Source of the DNA: an uncultured Lachnospiraceae bacterium
GTDB taxonomy: Bacteria; Bacillota; Clostridia; Lachnospirales; Lachnospiraceae
DNA length: 64,000 bases
Reading direction: 5' to 3'
NCBI GenBank assembly: GCA_946558695.1
Contig: CAMNTQ010000009.1
Coordinates: forward strand, 1 to 64,000
Part shown: positions 47,809-58,912 of the stretch, in pieces
Layout of the letters: every line of letters begins with the position of its first letter
Position numbering within the stretch: the first letter of the stretch is position 1
The notes under the pieces: generated by a model
Seen by the model: only the letters and a program-made list of their open reading frames with translations
Databases searched by the model: none
What the model was told of the DNA's origin: nothing
Made by a program: the position numbers and the translations under genes

Positions 47809-48876
47809 TTATTTGATTAAGAAAAGATATTTTTTTATGATGGGTATTTTTGAAAAAAGTGATACTATAGACATACTGATAAGAAAGGTTAAAATACATA
47901 ACAAAAGTACCCGAAAGGGAGAACACAAGTATTTAAATGGGAAATACCTTTTTGTAATCATTCTGACTGCTTCATGCACTAGATAAATTCCAAAGGAGTA
48001 TTTTGCGATATATTTTCCCCAATGATTAAAAGAAGGCAGGGGGTAATTCTGCAAAATTCCAAATAAGAACATTGCTGCAATAGGGAGCAATGCAAATTCA
48101 TACCAGATTGTATATGGATGTCCCTTGTGATACATAGTCATTTGGAATAGTGCAGTTAATAAAACAAAGCAGAGAAATCCGCTAAGAAGACAGATTAAAG
48201 GTAATTTTTTGAAAAAATTTTTCGAAAACAGATATCCTGTCAGCATGTAAAAGCCATACACCCCTCCTCCAAAATAAAGAAATAATTGGGATGACAGCAA
48301 AGGGATTTCTAATGAAGCAAATAGTATATTTATTGTTGGTATAAAAAAACAATATAAAAATGTTATAGGCAATAGGAGTCCTGTAATCTTAATATTGATT
48401 TTTTGTATGGCAATAGCAAAAAAGGGTATGTAAAGATATAATCCTATAATTGTTGGCAGATACCATAAATATGATATTTTTTCATATCCTAAAAATAGCA
48501 TATTCCTTATAAGGGTTGAAAACGAGAAAGGATATGAATTAAAATAACAGGTAAATGTATAAAATGTTATAATCCATATCTCGGAAGCAACAAATAAAGG
48601 CAGAAGATTATGCTTATAAAAATTCAGGGATTCTTCGGTATCATATGAGCGTGGTAATAGCAAATATCCGCTAATAAATAAAAAAAGAGGAACACTTAAC
48701 CGGCCAAGAGTAAATAAGAAGAATCCAAAAAACTGGGAGACAGTAGAGCGGTCTAAGATATTGCTTTGGCCAAAAAAATATTCACTTCCTGACACATGGC
48801 ATAAAATGACAAGTAAAATTGCAATACTTCTTGCTGTATCAAGCCAGCTGATCCGTGTAGAATCTTTTGTATCCAT
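47809..48876 (-). CDS. acyltransferase family 3 membrane protein
   Basis: RISWLDTARSIAILLVILCHVSG; multi-TM; ATG at 48876. Confidence 0.85.
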   Translation of the reverse strand: MDTKDSTRISWLDTARSIAILLVILCHVSGSEYFFGQSNILDRSTVSQFFGFFLFTLGRLSVPLFLFISGYLLLPRSYDTEESLNFYKHNLLPLFVASEIWIITFYTFTCYFNSYPFSFSTLIRNMLFLGYEKISYLWYLPTIIGLYLYIPFFAIAIQKINIKITGLLLPITFLYCFFIPTINILFASLEIPLLSSQLFLYFGGGVYGFYMLTGYLFSKNFFKKLPLICLLSGFLCFVLLTALFQMTMYHKGHPYTIWYEFALLPIAAMFLFGILQNYPLPSFNHWGKYIAKYSFGIYLVHEAVRMITKRYFPFKYLCSPFRVLLLCILTFLISMSIVSLFSKIPIIKKYLFLIK

Positions 48877-49032
48877 TTTAAAATCTCCTTTTAAAATTAT
48901 TTCAAAAATAATAACATAATAAAGTATGAAATGCAATTTTGAAGTGTAAGTTTCTTTGTTTTTATCTGTTAAACACTGGTGATTTGTGATAAGATAAATA
49001 CGAAATTGAACAGGAGACTTAAGGAGGAATTC

Positions 49033-49794
49033 ATGGAGGCATATACTGGTTTTGCAGAAATCTATGACACATTTATGGACAATGTTCCTTATGAGGAATG
49101 GGCGGATCGTCTGGAAGCAATACTGAAGGAATATGGGATACATGACGGGCTTATACTGGACTTGGGCTGCGGTACGGGAAATATGACAGAATGTTTTGCG
49201 AGACGGGGATTTGATATGATCGGTGTGGACAATGCGGAAGACATGTTAGAGATAGCTGCAGGAAAGCGGGAAAAAAGCGGACATGATATCTTGTACCTGT
49301 TACAGGATATGCGAGAGTTTGAGCTTTACGGCACGGTCCGGGCTGTCATCAGTGTATGTGATTGTGTGAATTATGTGCTGGATGCCGAGGAACTTTTAGA
49401 CGTGTTTCGTCTGGTAAATAATTATCTGGATCCGTCAGGGATCTTTCTGTTTGATTTTAATACTCGGTTTAAGTATGAAAATGTTCTGGGAGACCGTACA
49501 TTTGCTGAGAGCCGGGATGAGTGCAGTTTTATATGGGACAACTACTATTATGAAGAGGAACAGGTCAATGAATATGAACTGACATTGTTTATCAAGGAGA
49601 AGGGGAGTAAAGAAATATACCGCAGGTACCAGGAGACCCATTATCAAAAGGGGTATACACTGGAAGAGATAAAAGGGCTGATCAAAAAGTCTGGCATGGA
49701 GTTTCTTGCGGCTTATGATGCTTATCTGGGGAAACCGGCAGACGCACAGAGCGAGAGGATACTGGTAGCGGCGAGGGAGCAAGAAAAGGTTTGA
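49033..49794 (+). CDS. class I SAM-dependent methyltransferase
   Basis: YTGFAEIYDTFMDNVPYEEWADRLEAIL, LILDLGCGTGNMTE. Confidence 0.9.
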   Translation: MEAYTGFAEIYDTFMDNVPYEEWADRLEAILKEYGIHDGLILDLGCGTGNMTECFARRGFDMIGVDNAEDMLEIAAGKREKSGHDILYLLQDMREFELYGTVRAVISVCDCVNYVLDAEELLDVFRLVNNYLDPSGIFLFDFNTRFKYENVLGDRTFAESRDECSFIWDNYYYEEEQVNEYELTLFIKEKGSKEIYRRYQETHYQKGYTLEEIKGLIKKSGMEFLAAYDAYLGKPADAQSERILVAAREQEKV

Positions 49795-49825
49795 AAAATA
49801 TGTTTTGTATAGAAAGGAAAGATAT

Positions 49826-50701
49826 ATGAAAGATTATATTGTAAGGGCGACAGCGGCGGACAGTCAGGTGCGCGCTTTTGCCATAACATCAAGAGAGCTT
49901 GTAGAAGAGGCGAGAAAGCGCCACAATACAAGTCCGGTAGCGACGGCGGCTCTTGGGCGGCTCTTAACCGGCGGCGCCATGATGGGGAGTATGATGAAGA
50001 ATGAGACGGACATGCTCACAGTTAAAGTGCGGGGGAACGGGCCTCTGGAGGGGATCACGGTTACGGCGGACAGCCATGCGAATGTGAAAGGATACGTGGA
50101 AAATCCAGATGTGATGCTGCCTCCTAAAAATGGAAAGCTCGATGTGGGCGGCGCGGTAGGCATCGGTATTATGCAGGTGATCAAAGATATGGGGCTGAAG
50201 GAGCCTTATGTCGGCGACACGATGCTTGTCACCAGTGAGATCGCAGAAGATCTGACCTATTATTTTGCAAGTTCGGAACAAGTGCCTTCTTCTGTGGGAC
50301 TTGGAGTCCTCATGGAAAAGGATAATACGGTAAAATGCGCCGGAGGGTTCATCATCCAGATGATGCCGTTTGCTAAGGAGGATACGGTCGCTAAGATCGA
50401 GGAGAATCTTAAGACGGTCACATCAGTTACAGAGCTTTTGGATAAGGGATATACACCGGAACAGATACTGAAGGAACTTCTGGGGAACGTAGGGCTTGAG
50501 ATTACGGATACGATTCCCGCGCGGTTTTATTGCAATTGTTCGAAGGAGCGGGTGGAAAAAGCAGTTGCCAGCATTGGCAGAAAGGATATCAAGGAGATGA
50601 TCGACGAAGGAAAAGATATCGAGGTGAAGTGCCATTTCTGCAACAGTGCTTATCATTACACGATAGAAGATTTGAAGAAGATTATAAAAAGAAGCAGATA
50701 A
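49826..50701 (+). CDS. hslO: Hsp33 redox chaperone
   Basis: GRLLTGGAMMGSMMKNETDMLTVKVRGNGPLEG; C-terminal FYCNCS...VKCHFCNSAYHY. Confidence 0.95.
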   Translation: MKDYIVRATAADSQVRAFAITSRELVEEARKRHNTSPVATAALGRLLTGGAMMGSMMKNETDMLTVKVRGNGPLEGITVTADSHANVKGYVENPDVMLPPKNGKLDVGGAVGIGIMQVIKDMGLKEPYVGDTMLVTSEIAEDLTYYFASSEQVPSSVGLGVLMEKDNTVKCAGGFIIQMMPFAKEDTVAKIEENLKTVTSVTELLDKGYTPEQILKELLGNVGLEITDTIPARFYCNCSKERVEKAVASIGRKDIKEMIDEGKDIEVKCHFCNSAYHYTIEDLKKIIKRSR

Positions 50702-50725
50702 GAATGCCGAAGACGGAGGAGAGCC

Positions 50726-52651
50726 ATGAAGGATGGATTTGTAAAAGTCGCGGCGGCGACACCGGATATACGGGTGGCAGACGTGGCGTTTAATACGGAA
50801 CAGATATGCAGGATGATCGACGAGACAGCAAAGAAGGGGGCAAAAATCGTTGTATTTCCGGAACTTTGCATTACGGGATACACATGCGGCGATTTGTTTA
50901 CGCAGGATATTCTTTTGGAAAAAGCGAGAGAGGGGCTTTTCAAGGTTGCAGGGCATACGAAGGATAAGGACATGCTTGTCTTTGTAGGGGCGCCCTTGGC
51001 AGCGGACGGAGAACTTTATAATGTGGCGGCGGCGCTGAACAGAGGGAGAATCTTAGGCTTTACGACAAAGACTTTTCTTCCCAATTACGGAGAGTTTTAT
51101 GAGAGGCGGCAGTTTTGTGAGGGGCCTTCCTATGCAAGAGAGATTCGTCTGAACGGAGAGGAGATTCCTTTTGGACCGCAGCTTGTGTATGAAGAGGAGG
51201 AGTTAGAAGGATTGGCTGTGTCGGCGGAGATCTGTGAGGATGTATGGTCTGCGGTTCCGCCGAGCATTGAGGCGGCAAGGGAAGGAGCAACCATTATCGT
51301 CAACTGTTCTGCAAGCGACGAGACGATCGGAAAGGCTTCCTACCGGAAGAGTCTGATAGAGGGACAGTCCGCCCGCCTGATCTGCGGATATATCTATGCA
51401 AATGCAGGGGAAGGAGAGTCTACGACGGACCTTGTGTTCGGCGGGCATAATATGATCGCGGAAAATGGCATCACGCTTGCCTCTGCAAAACGGTTTGAAA
51501 ACGGGATCATTTATTCGGAGATCGACTATAAACGCATGGTAAGCGAAAGGCGTAAAAATACGACTTTCCAGTCGGCAAAGGACAGAGAGCTTACGTGGAT
51601 TCCGTTCCGGCTTCACAAAGAGGAGACAAAGCTTACAAGGACGTTTTCCTCCCGCCCGTTCGTGCCGGGCGAAGATTTCGAGCGCGCAAGGCGCTGCGAG
51701 GAAATCCTTATGATCCAAGCGATGGGGCTTAAAAAACGTCTTGTTCATACGCATGCCAAGAGTGCGGTGGTGGGAATTTCGGGAGGACTGGATTCTACTC
51801 TTGCCCTTCTCGTGACGGCGAAGGCTTTTGACATGCTTGGAATGGACAGAAAGCGGATCATTGCAGTCACGATGCCATGCTTTGGGACGACAGACCGGAC
51901 ATACCGCAATGCCTGCAAAATGGCGGAAAAACTCGGCGCGGTCTTAAAGGAGGTTCCGATTGCAGATTCGGTGACGCTGCATTTGAAAGATATCGGGCAT
52001 GATATACAGGATCACAGCGTGACCTATGAGAATGCGCAGGCGAGAGAGCGCACGCAGGTGATCATGGATATTGCCAATCAGGTAAACGGCCTGGTGATCG
52101 GGACGGGAGATATGTCGGAGCTGGCTCTTGGCTGGGCGACTTATAACGGCGACCATATGTCCATGTACGGGGTCAATGCATCTGTCCCCAAGACGCTGGT
52201 GCGGCATCTGGTCCATTACTATGCGGATACATGTGAAGACCAGGTGTTGAGGGAGGTGCTCTATGACGTGCTTGATACGCCGGTAAGTCCGGAGCTTCTT
52301 CCGCCGAAAGACGGCGAGATCGCCCAGAAGACAGAGGATTTGGTGGGACCTTACGAGCTGCATGACTTTTTCTTGTATTATTTCCTGCGGTTCGGCTATG
52401 AGCCGGCAAAGATCTACCGGATCGCAAAGTATGCGTTTGCAGGAGAATATGATGACGGCGCCATTTATAAATGGCTTCGTACTTTCTGCCGGAGATTCTT
52501 CTCTCAGCAGTTCAAGCGTTCCTGTCTGCCGGACGGACCGAAGGTAGGGACGGTAGCGCTGTCTCCAAGAGGGGACTGGAGGATGCCGAGCGACGCCTGC
52601 GCGGATCTGTGGATACAGAACTTAGAAACTGTCCGGGAGAACAAAGAGTGA
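50726..52651 (+). CDS. nadE: NAD(+) synthase, glutaminase-fused
   Basis: nitrilase-type N-term FPELCITGYTCGDLF; SGGLDSTLALLVTAKAF; GTGDMSELALGWATYNGDHMSMYGVN. Confidence 0.95.
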   Translation: MKDGFVKVAAATPDIRVADVAFNTEQICRMIDETAKKGAKIVVFPELCITGYTCGDLFTQDILLEKAREGLFKVAGHTKDKDMLVFVGAPLAADGELYNVAAALNRGRILGFTTKTFLPNYGEFYERRQFCEGPSYAREIRLNGEEIPFGPQLVYEEEELEGLAVSAEICEDVWSAVPPSIEAAREGATIIVNCSASDETIGKASYRKSLIEGQSARLICGYIYANAGEGESTTDLVFGGHNMIAENGITLASAKRFENGIIYSEIDYKRMVSERRKNTTFQSAKDRELTWIPFRLHKEETKLTRTFSSRPFVPGEDFERARRCEEILMIQAMGLKKRLVHTHAKSAVVGISGGLDSTLALLVTAKAFDMLGMDRKRIIAVTMPCFGTTDRTYRNACKMAEKLGAVLKEVPIADSVTLHLKDIGHDIQDHSVTYENAQARERTQVIMDIANQVNGLVIGTGDMSELALGWATYNGDHMSMYGVNASVPKTLVRHLVHYYADTCEDQVLREVLYDVLDTPVSPELLPPKDGEIAQKTEDLVGPYELHDFFLYYFLRFGYEPAKIYRIAKYAFAGEYDDGAIYKWLRTFCRRFFSQQFKRSCLPDGPKVGTVALSPRGDWRMPSDACADLWIQNLETVRENKE

Positions 52652-52710
52652 TCGTCCCGAATGTTTTCGGGTGAAAGAGTTTTGACAAAAAGGATTGGGA
52701 GGTAAATGCT

Positions 52711-53124
52711 ATGGAAGCGAATAAACATACGGCCGTGGCAAAGTTTACGGAAAAAGGCTACAACTGCTGTCAGGCAGTGGCCTGTACATACTGCGAAAAA
52801 TTTGGGATAAAGGAAGAGGATATGTTTCGTATGACAGAAGGTTTCGGACTTGGAATGGGCGGTCTTATGGATACCTGCGGCGCAGTTACGGGCATGTTCC
52901 TTTCGATCAGTCTCGCCAACAGCGCGGGCGATATGGATAAGCCGCTTCTTACGAAGATGGATACTTATGCGAAATTCCGTGAGGCGGCGAAGCAGTTCAA
53001 AGAGAAGAGGGCTTCCGTATACTGCCGGGATCTGAAGACAGAGAATGGGGCGCAGCCCTTGCCGTGCTGTACCCGGTGTGTGGAGACGGCAGCAGAACTG
53101 ATCGATGAGATGAAACTTTCATAA
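52711..53124 (+). CDS. C_GCAxxG_C_C family redox-type protein
   Basis: YNCCQAVACTYCEKFG...CGAVTGMFLSI. Confidence 0.85.
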   Translation: MEANKHTAVAKFTEKGYNCCQAVACTYCEKFGIKEEDMFRMTEGFGLGMGGLMDTCGAVTGMFLSISLANSAGDMDKPLLTKMDTYAKFREAAKQFKEKRASVYCRDLKTENGAQPLPCCTRCVETAAELIDEMKLS

Positions 53125-53145
53125 CGTTGTAAAATGTAACGGCTC

Positions 53146-53172
53146 GGGGGACTGTAGATAAATACAGTCCCC
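53146..53172. terminator. bidirectional terminator
   Basis: GGGGACTGTA / TACAGTCCCC. Confidence 0.75.
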
Positions 53173-53180
53173 TTAGCTTA

Positions 53181-53627
53181 TTACTGCAAAAATGTTGTAA
53201 AGATCTCGTTTACCAGCTTGCCGTCAGCCTTCCCCTTTACTTTCGGCATAAGCACCTTCATAATCTTTCCTTTATCCTTTGCGGAAGGCGCGTCTATGCC
53301 AGTCTCTGCAAGGACGCTTTTGATGATCTCGCGGATCTCTTCTTCATCCATCATCTTTGGAGCATAGTTGTTCAGTACATCCAGACGGTCGGAGCATTCC
53401 TTGATAATATCTTCCCGGTCTGCGGGAGTCATGTCCAGTGTTTCTTTTACTTGTTTGATTTCCTTTAAGATAACCTGCGTCTCTTCTTCGGGAGTCAGAT
53501 CTTCCCGTTTGTCGATCGCTTTATTTTTAAGTGCGGATAATAAAAGGGATAAAGTGTCTTTTCTTCCCTTGTCGCCGGCTTTCATGGCTTTCACCATGTC
53601 GCTCCTTACTTCATCAATTTTGCTCAT
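53181..53627 (-). CDS. GatB/YqeY domain protein
   Basis: KAMKAGDKGRKDTLSLLLSALKNKAIDKREDLTPEE. Confidence 0.9.
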   Translation of the reverse strand: MSKIDEVRSDMVKAMKAGDKGRKDTLSLLLSALKNKAIDKREDLTPEEETQVILKEIKQVKETLDMTPADREDIIKECSDRLDVLNNYAPKMMDEEEIREIIKSVLAETGIDAPSAKDKGKIMKVLMPKVKGKADGKLVNEIFTTFLQ

Positions 53628-53904
53628 GCGTCATTCCTCCATCTCATATTTTCAGAAAAAATCCCGGTACAGGCATTAAAATATGCCGACGGGCCGCTTC
53701 CGAGATTACGGTTCACATTTTATCAGATTGTAAATGGGTTGACAAGTCATTTTGCATATCCTATGAATTGACAAATTGTTTCTGTGGAACTATAATAAAA
53801 AGTACTATATGTAGAGGGCTATATATAGAAAGAAATAAGAGATTATTCCAAAACAGGAGAAAAGACGATGAAAAGTAGTGTAAACCGTTTATCAGGAGAA
53901 ACAT

Positions 53905-55389
53905 ATGCTGTTTAATTCCATAGAGTTTCTGATTTTTTTCCCGATTGTTCTGCTGATATATTTTGTTATTCCGCAGAAGGCAAAGAATTTGTGGCTGCTT
54001 GCTGCAAGTTACTATTTTTATATGTGCTGGAACGCGAAATATATAGTGTTGCTGTTGTTTTCAACACTGGTTACCTATATGGGCGGCCTTTGCATGGAGA
54101 TGGTCAAACAAAGCAGATGCACTCCCGCGCATAAGACGGCGTATAAAAAGCTGATTGTGGCAGGCAGTTTTGTACTGAATCTGCTGCTGCTGTTCTATTT
54201 TAAATATATTAATTTTGCATTGGATGTTTTGGGGCGTCTTCTCGGAGCGGTACATATAGAGATGAATGTGCCGGCGTTTGATATTATCCTTCCTGTGGGA
54301 ATTTCCTTTTATATTTTTCAGGCGCTGAGCTATACGATGGATGTATACCGCGATGAAATATATGCCGAGAAAAATTTCTTTCGCTACGCACTTTTTGTGT
54401 CTTTTTTTCCGCAGCTTGTAGCGGGGCCGATCGAAAGATCAAAAAATCTTCTGAAGCAGTTTTCCGTGCATAAAAAATTTGATGCAGCAATGGCGAGGGA
54501 CGGGCTGCTTCTTATGCTGTGGGGGTATTTTCTGAAACTGGTCATCGCCGACAGGTGCGCGGTGCTGGTGAATACGGTATACGGAGATTTTGCCGCTTAT
54601 CATGGATTTCAGATCATAACGGCGAATGTGTTGTTTGCTTTTCAGATTTACTGCGATTTTATGGGGTATTCCATTATTGCAACAGGAGCTGCCAGAGTGC
54701 TAGGTTTTCGGCTTATGAATAATTTTGAGCAGCCTTATCTGGCACAGTCTGTCAAGCAGTTCTGGAGAAGGTGGCATATCTCGCTGAGTTCATGGCTGAG
54801 GGATTATCTGTATATTCCTTTGGGCGGGAACCGGAAGGGAAGATTAAAAAAGTATAGGAATTTGCTCATTACCTTTCTGGTAAGCGGCCTATGGCACGGG
54901 GCGAACATCACATTTGTCATCTGGGGCGGCCTCCACGGAATATACCAAATTTGCGAAGAACTGGCGGCTCCGTATGTAGACAGGTGTTATAAAAGGTTTC
55001 AGATAGATACCGGGAATTTTTCATGGAGATGCATTCGGATCGTAAAGACCTTTATTTTGACGGATATTGCCTGGGTATTCTTCCGGGCGGATACGCCGAT
55101 GGCTGCGCTTCGGATCTTAAAGAGGTCGGCGGAGCTTACAAACAGCGGGCTTCTCTTGACAGGCGGGCTTTATGAGCTGGGTCTTGATGAAAAGAACATT
55201 GCTATTTTGCTGATTGCTTTGGCGGCGCTGCTTTTTAGCAGTCTGATCAAAGAATCGGGGAGAGATACCTTAGAGTGGCTTAGGCGGCAGAGTATAGTCT
55301 TCCGCTTCGTACTGTACTGGGGGGCGGTGATTTTGATCACGCTTTCTCTGGATATTACCGGACAGGAATTTATCTATTTTCAGTTTTAG
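53905..55389 (+). CDS. MBOAT-family O-acyltransferase (AlgI/DltB-like)
   Basis: GISFYIFQALSYTMDVYR, FFPQLVAGPIERSKNLLKQF, WHISLSSWLRDYLYIPLGGNRKG, SGLWHGANITFVIWGGLHG. Confidence 0.93.
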   Translation: MLFNSIEFLIFFPIVLLIYFVIPQKAKNLWLLAASYYFYMCWNAKYIVLLLFSTLVTYMGGLCMEMVKQSRCTPAHKTAYKKLIVAGSFVLNLLLLFYFKYINFALDVLGRLLGAVHIEMNVPAFDIILPVGISFYIFQALSYTMDVYRDEIYAEKNFFRYALFVSFFPQLVAGPIERSKNLLKQFSVHKKFDAAMARDGLLLMLWGYFLKLVIADRCAVLVNTVYGDFAAYHGFQIITANVLFAFQIYCDFMGYSIIATGAARVLGFRLMNNFEQPYLAQSVKQFWRRWHISLSSWLRDYLYIPLGGNRKGRLKKYRNLLITFLVSGLWHGANITFVIWGGLHGIYQICEELAAPYVDRCYKRFQIDTGNFSWRCIRIVKTFILTDIAWVFFRADTPMAALRILKRSAELTNSGLLLTGGLYELGLDEKNIAILLIALAALLFSSLIKESGRDTLEWLRRQSIVFRFVLYWGAVILITLSLDITGQEFIYFQF

Positions 55390-55400
55390 GGAGGATCGGG

Positions 55401-56792
55401 ATGAAGAAAATACTTGGTCTGGCCATGAAAGGCATATGCGTTATGCTTCCCATGATTCTGATATGGGCGTATACATGGATGAATCCGCTTGGCTTTATGA
55501 CCGACGGGACGCCGTTTGATCTATGGAATAAAGAAAAGACCAATACGAAGCAGGAGAAGTATTATGAGGCGGTATTCTTAGGCGATTCGACGGCGAACGC
55601 CGCTTATGTGCCGGAGGTTTTGTCGGATGCTTCGATTAATCTGTCTCTTGGTTCGATCACGCCGATGGAAGCGTATTATATTCTTCAGGACTGGATTGAG
55701 CATAATGAGGCGCCGAAGACTTGTTATATTAGTTTTCTGGATTATCATATGAAGGATACGGGTACTTTTTGGATTCGGACGATGTATACGCACAGATTTC
55801 GGATGGATCAGAATCTTGAGATGCTGAAGGAGATCCTTAAGTATGGGGAGGGGACTTCCATTGAAACGGATCATTATGTGACGGATTTTATCGCATATGA
55901 ATTGAGGCTGCCGAACAAATATATTACATCTTTGATGAATGCGGGTTTTAATCAGCGGTATGAAGAAAATGTAAAAGCAAGGGCTTTAAGCGCGCTGCAC
56001 GGCGGAAGGTATATTGCCAGAGGGACGCAAGAATATGAAACTTCCAAAGTAATTAAATTTAAAAATTTTGAGGTACACCCTCTGTTCGACCGTTATTACA
56101 GGCGCTTGATCGAACTGTGCATGGAACATGACATACAGGTTCGTCTTGTTAAACTTCCGCTTCCGGAAAATGAAAAATTTACAGAGAACTATAAAGAAGA
56201 GTTTGGAAATTATTATGATCGGCTGAAGGAGGATTATCCAGATATCACGGTTGACTGGATACCGACTTATAAGCAGGAGTATTTTGCAGATAGAAATCAT
56301 GTGAATTCCCATGGAGCCCTTCGGTTCAGCAGGGAGATGAAGGCGCGTTATCCGGAGGATTTCACGGCGGAACTGACGCCTTCGCAGATCGAGGCCCTCA
56401 ATGATTCGATAGCCGATGAGAATCAGCCGGAACAGATCATACAGTGGGCTTCCGGCAAGGATTATACGCTGTTTTTTCAGGATACGTCAGGAAAGTTTGC
56501 CTCCGTTTACGGGGAATTGCTTAAGAGCAATTCTTATACGGCAAAAAAAATCAGACTGGAAAAGGCGAACGTATATTGTGCGGCCGCAACGGATTCTGGC
56601 GGGGAGAGGGAAATTCTCGTTCAGGAGAAAAAAGATAAAATTCTGATAAAGCAGAATGACCAGGAAATCCGAACGTGGGAAAAGGGTTCGGATGGTTTGC
56701 TGAAGGTGATGGTGATAGACAATTATAACAATAAAGTTGTCTGTGAAAAATCGTTTGAGTATATGGGAGAAACATTTTGTCTGATTCAGTAA
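55401..56792 (+). CDS. DltD/AlgX-like partner of the MBOAT acyltransferase
   Basis: single N-terminal TM, VFLGDSTANAAYVPEVLSDASINLSLGSITPMEAYYIL, HVNSHGALRFSREM. Confidence 0.65.
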   Translation: MKKILGLAMKGICVMLPMILIWAYTWMNPLGFMTDGTPFDLWNKEKTNTKQEKYYEAVFLGDSTANAAYVPEVLSDASINLSLGSITPMEAYYILQDWIEHNEAPKTCYISFLDYHMKDTGTFWIRTMYTHRFRMDQNLEMLKEILKYGEGTSIETDHYVTDFIAYELRLPNKYITSLMNAGFNQRYEENVKARALSALHGGRYIARGTQEYETSKVIKFKNFEVHPLFDRYYRRLIELCMEHDIQVRLVKLPLPENEKFTENYKEEFGNYYDRLKEDYPDITVDWIPTYKQEYFADRNHVNSHGALRFSREMKARYPEDFTAELTPSQIEALNDSIADENQPEQIIQWASGKDYTLFFQDTSGKFASVYGELLKSNSYTAKKIRLEKANVYCAAATDSGGEREILVQEKKDKILIKQNDQEIRTWEKGSDGLLKVMVIDNYNNKVVCEKSFEYMGETFCLIQ

Positions 56793-56876
56793 TAGAACAA
56801 TATGCTTATTGTCTCTTTTTCAAAAAATAATTTACGTTTAAGAGACTTTTAATAAAGAAGAAAGGAAGGGATGTAA

Positions 56877-58763
56877 ATGAAAAAAATAACGAGAGTTATC
56901 TGCCTTGTATTAAGCTTGATGCTGTTTGTAAATCTGGGCAGTTTTGAGGTATTAGCAACAGATGCGGAAGGTCAGCAGGATAAAGTGGAAGAGGCGGATC
57001 AGGCACAGAGTCAGGAACCGTCTTCCAAAACAGAGACAGATATCACTGCAGACACCGAAGCGGAGTCTCCAAAGGAGAACGAGGATTCCGTAAAAGATGG
57101 AAGTGAGACAGAACAGCCGGAAGTGCCGGAGGAACCATTGCCGGAGGAGATACCGGATGCTGACGATGCAGGTGATACCGATGCAGAGGCGCCGTCCGAA
57201 CCGGCGACGGAGAGTGAGGCTAAAGAGGATAAGACTGCGGAGGAAGAACAGCCGGAAGAAGAGGAACCTTCCGTTGACGTGCAGGCGGCTGAGACGCAGA
57301 CAATCGGGGGAACCGTTGAAGGAGTTACTGCAGAGCCTGCAGATGAATCGGGGAAACGGTTTAAGATCACATGGACCCGTGTGGCGGATGCAGTGAAGTA
57401 TCAGGTTAAGCTATTGAAATACGCAGACGGCACGCTGATCAGTACATCCGACACAACCGAGACAAGTCTGCAGGTCGATGCTGTCCAGGGAGAAAAATAT
57501 TATATAGAAATTCACGCCTATAAAGAAGATGAAAACGGAGAGACCGAGATAGCTGCCGGAAAGATTCCCGCGGTGCTGCTTGCAAAGCCTGCCGTCAAAG
57601 GAAACTCCAGCGGTACGGATATAAAACTTGCGTGGAAAGCGGTGGCAGGAGCAGATAGCTATCAGGTGGCATACGGCAAAAAAGCGAAGAAAATATCCGA
57701 GACCTCTTTGGTATTCGGAAAGCTGAAATACAATACAAAATATAGTTTTCAAGTGCAGGCAATCTGCAGTTTCACAGAAGGCGGTAAGACTTATACTTAT
57801 GTCTCTGACATAGTTAAGCTGAATGTAGCGACAAAAAAACAAAAACCGACCAAAGTGAAAAAACTTACCGGAATCGACGGCAATGAATCTGCCATACTTA
57901 CATGGTCTAAGGCATCCAGAGCAGAAAGTTATATTGTGTATCGGTATAACGCGACAAAGAAAAAGTGGGAAGTCGTTAAGAAAGACGTTAAAAAGCTCAC
58001 CTATACGGATAAAAAGCTAAAACAGGGGAAAAAGTATAAATACCGTGTGGCAGCCTATAATAACGGCGGGACAGGAGAAAAATCTTCTACCGTAACCATT
58101 TCCGTAAAAAAGACGCCGAAAACGATACGCAGTATTGGCTATAAGGCAGTCGTAAAATCAAGAGCGCCTATTTTTACTTCCAAAACCAGCAAAAAAAGAG
58201 TGAAATATCTGAAGCCGGGTACCAAGGTTACGACGACTGACTATGGAAAAGGGCGTTACAAGATCAGCATTGGAGGGAAAACTTACTGGATCGCGTACAG
58301 GCGGCTGAGATTCAAGTCAAGTATCTGGACGACGAAAGACTATTCTACAAAAGTAAAAGAGGATTTTGTAAATAAAAAGGGATATAAAAGCAAATCGAAG
58401 TATTTGATATGGATCAGCCACTATACGCAGAGAGTTGTGATCTATCAGGGATCTAAAGGTAAATGGAAGGTACTGCGCAGCGGACAGTGCGCAACGGGCA
58501 AGCACGGAACCCAGACGCCGAAGGGAGTCTTCAAGATTAAGTATAAGGAAAAAGGTATATTTAACAAGTACACATACGAGAAACCGGCAGTGTACTTTAA
58601 AAAGGGCATCGCTTTCCATTCCAGGATCAAAAGATATTCGGGCGGTTATAGCGACGCGACGATCGGAAGGCCGAAATCGCACGGATGTGTGCGGCTCATG
58701 GATTCCGACATCAATTTCATTTATAAACGCTGTCCAAAAGGAACGACCGTAGTTTCCTATTAA
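56877..58763 (+). CDS. L,D-transpeptidase (YkuD) with fibronectin-III-like domains
   Basis: signal peptide; acidic linker; Fn3-like repeats; GKHGTQTPKGVFKI and SHGCVRLMDSD. Confidence 0.92.
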   Translation: MKKITRVICLVLSLMLFVNLGSFEVLATDAEGQQDKVEEADQAQSQEPSSKTETDITADTEAESPKENEDSVKDGSETEQPEVPEEPLPEEIPDADDAGDTDAEAPSEPATESEAKEDKTAEEEQPEEEEPSVDVQAAETQTIGGTVEGVTAEPADESGKRFKITWTRVADAVKYQVKLLKYADGTLISTSDTTETSLQVDAVQGEKYYIEIHAYKEDENGETEIAAGKIPAVLLAKPAVKGNSSGTDIKLAWKAVAGADSYQVAYGKKAKKISETSLVFGKLKYNTKYSFQVQAICSFTEGGKTYTYVSDIVKLNVATKKQKPTKVKKLTGIDGNESAILTWSKASRAESYIVYRYNATKKKWEVVKKDVKKLTYTDKKLKQGKKYKYRVAAYNNGGTGEKSSTVTISVKKTPKTIRSIGYKAVVKSRAPIFTSKTSKKRVKYLKPGTKVTTTDYGKGRYKISIGGKTYWIAYRRLRFKSSIWTTKDYSTKVKEDFVNKKGYKSKSKYLIWISHYTQRVVIYQGSKGKWKVLRSGQCATGKHGTQTPKGVFKIKYKEKGIFNKYTYEKPAVYFKKGIAFHSRIKRYSGGYSDATIGRPKSHGCVRLMDSDINFIYKRCPKGTTVVSY

Positions 58764-58872
58764 AGCAAAGGATAGAAGCAGAAGGCTGCCGTACTGACAG
58801 GAAATGTTGGTATGGCAGCTTTTGATTCTGATACCTCCTATCAGCTTTGGAGTGATGGGTATTCTATGCTGA

Positions 58873-58892
58873 TAAATTTACATGTAAATTTA
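58873..58892. promoter_or_regulatory. 20-bp perfect palindrome
   Basis: taaatttacatgtaaattta. Confidence 0.6.
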
Positions 58893-58912
58893 CATTGTTA
58901 TTTTCTGTGAGA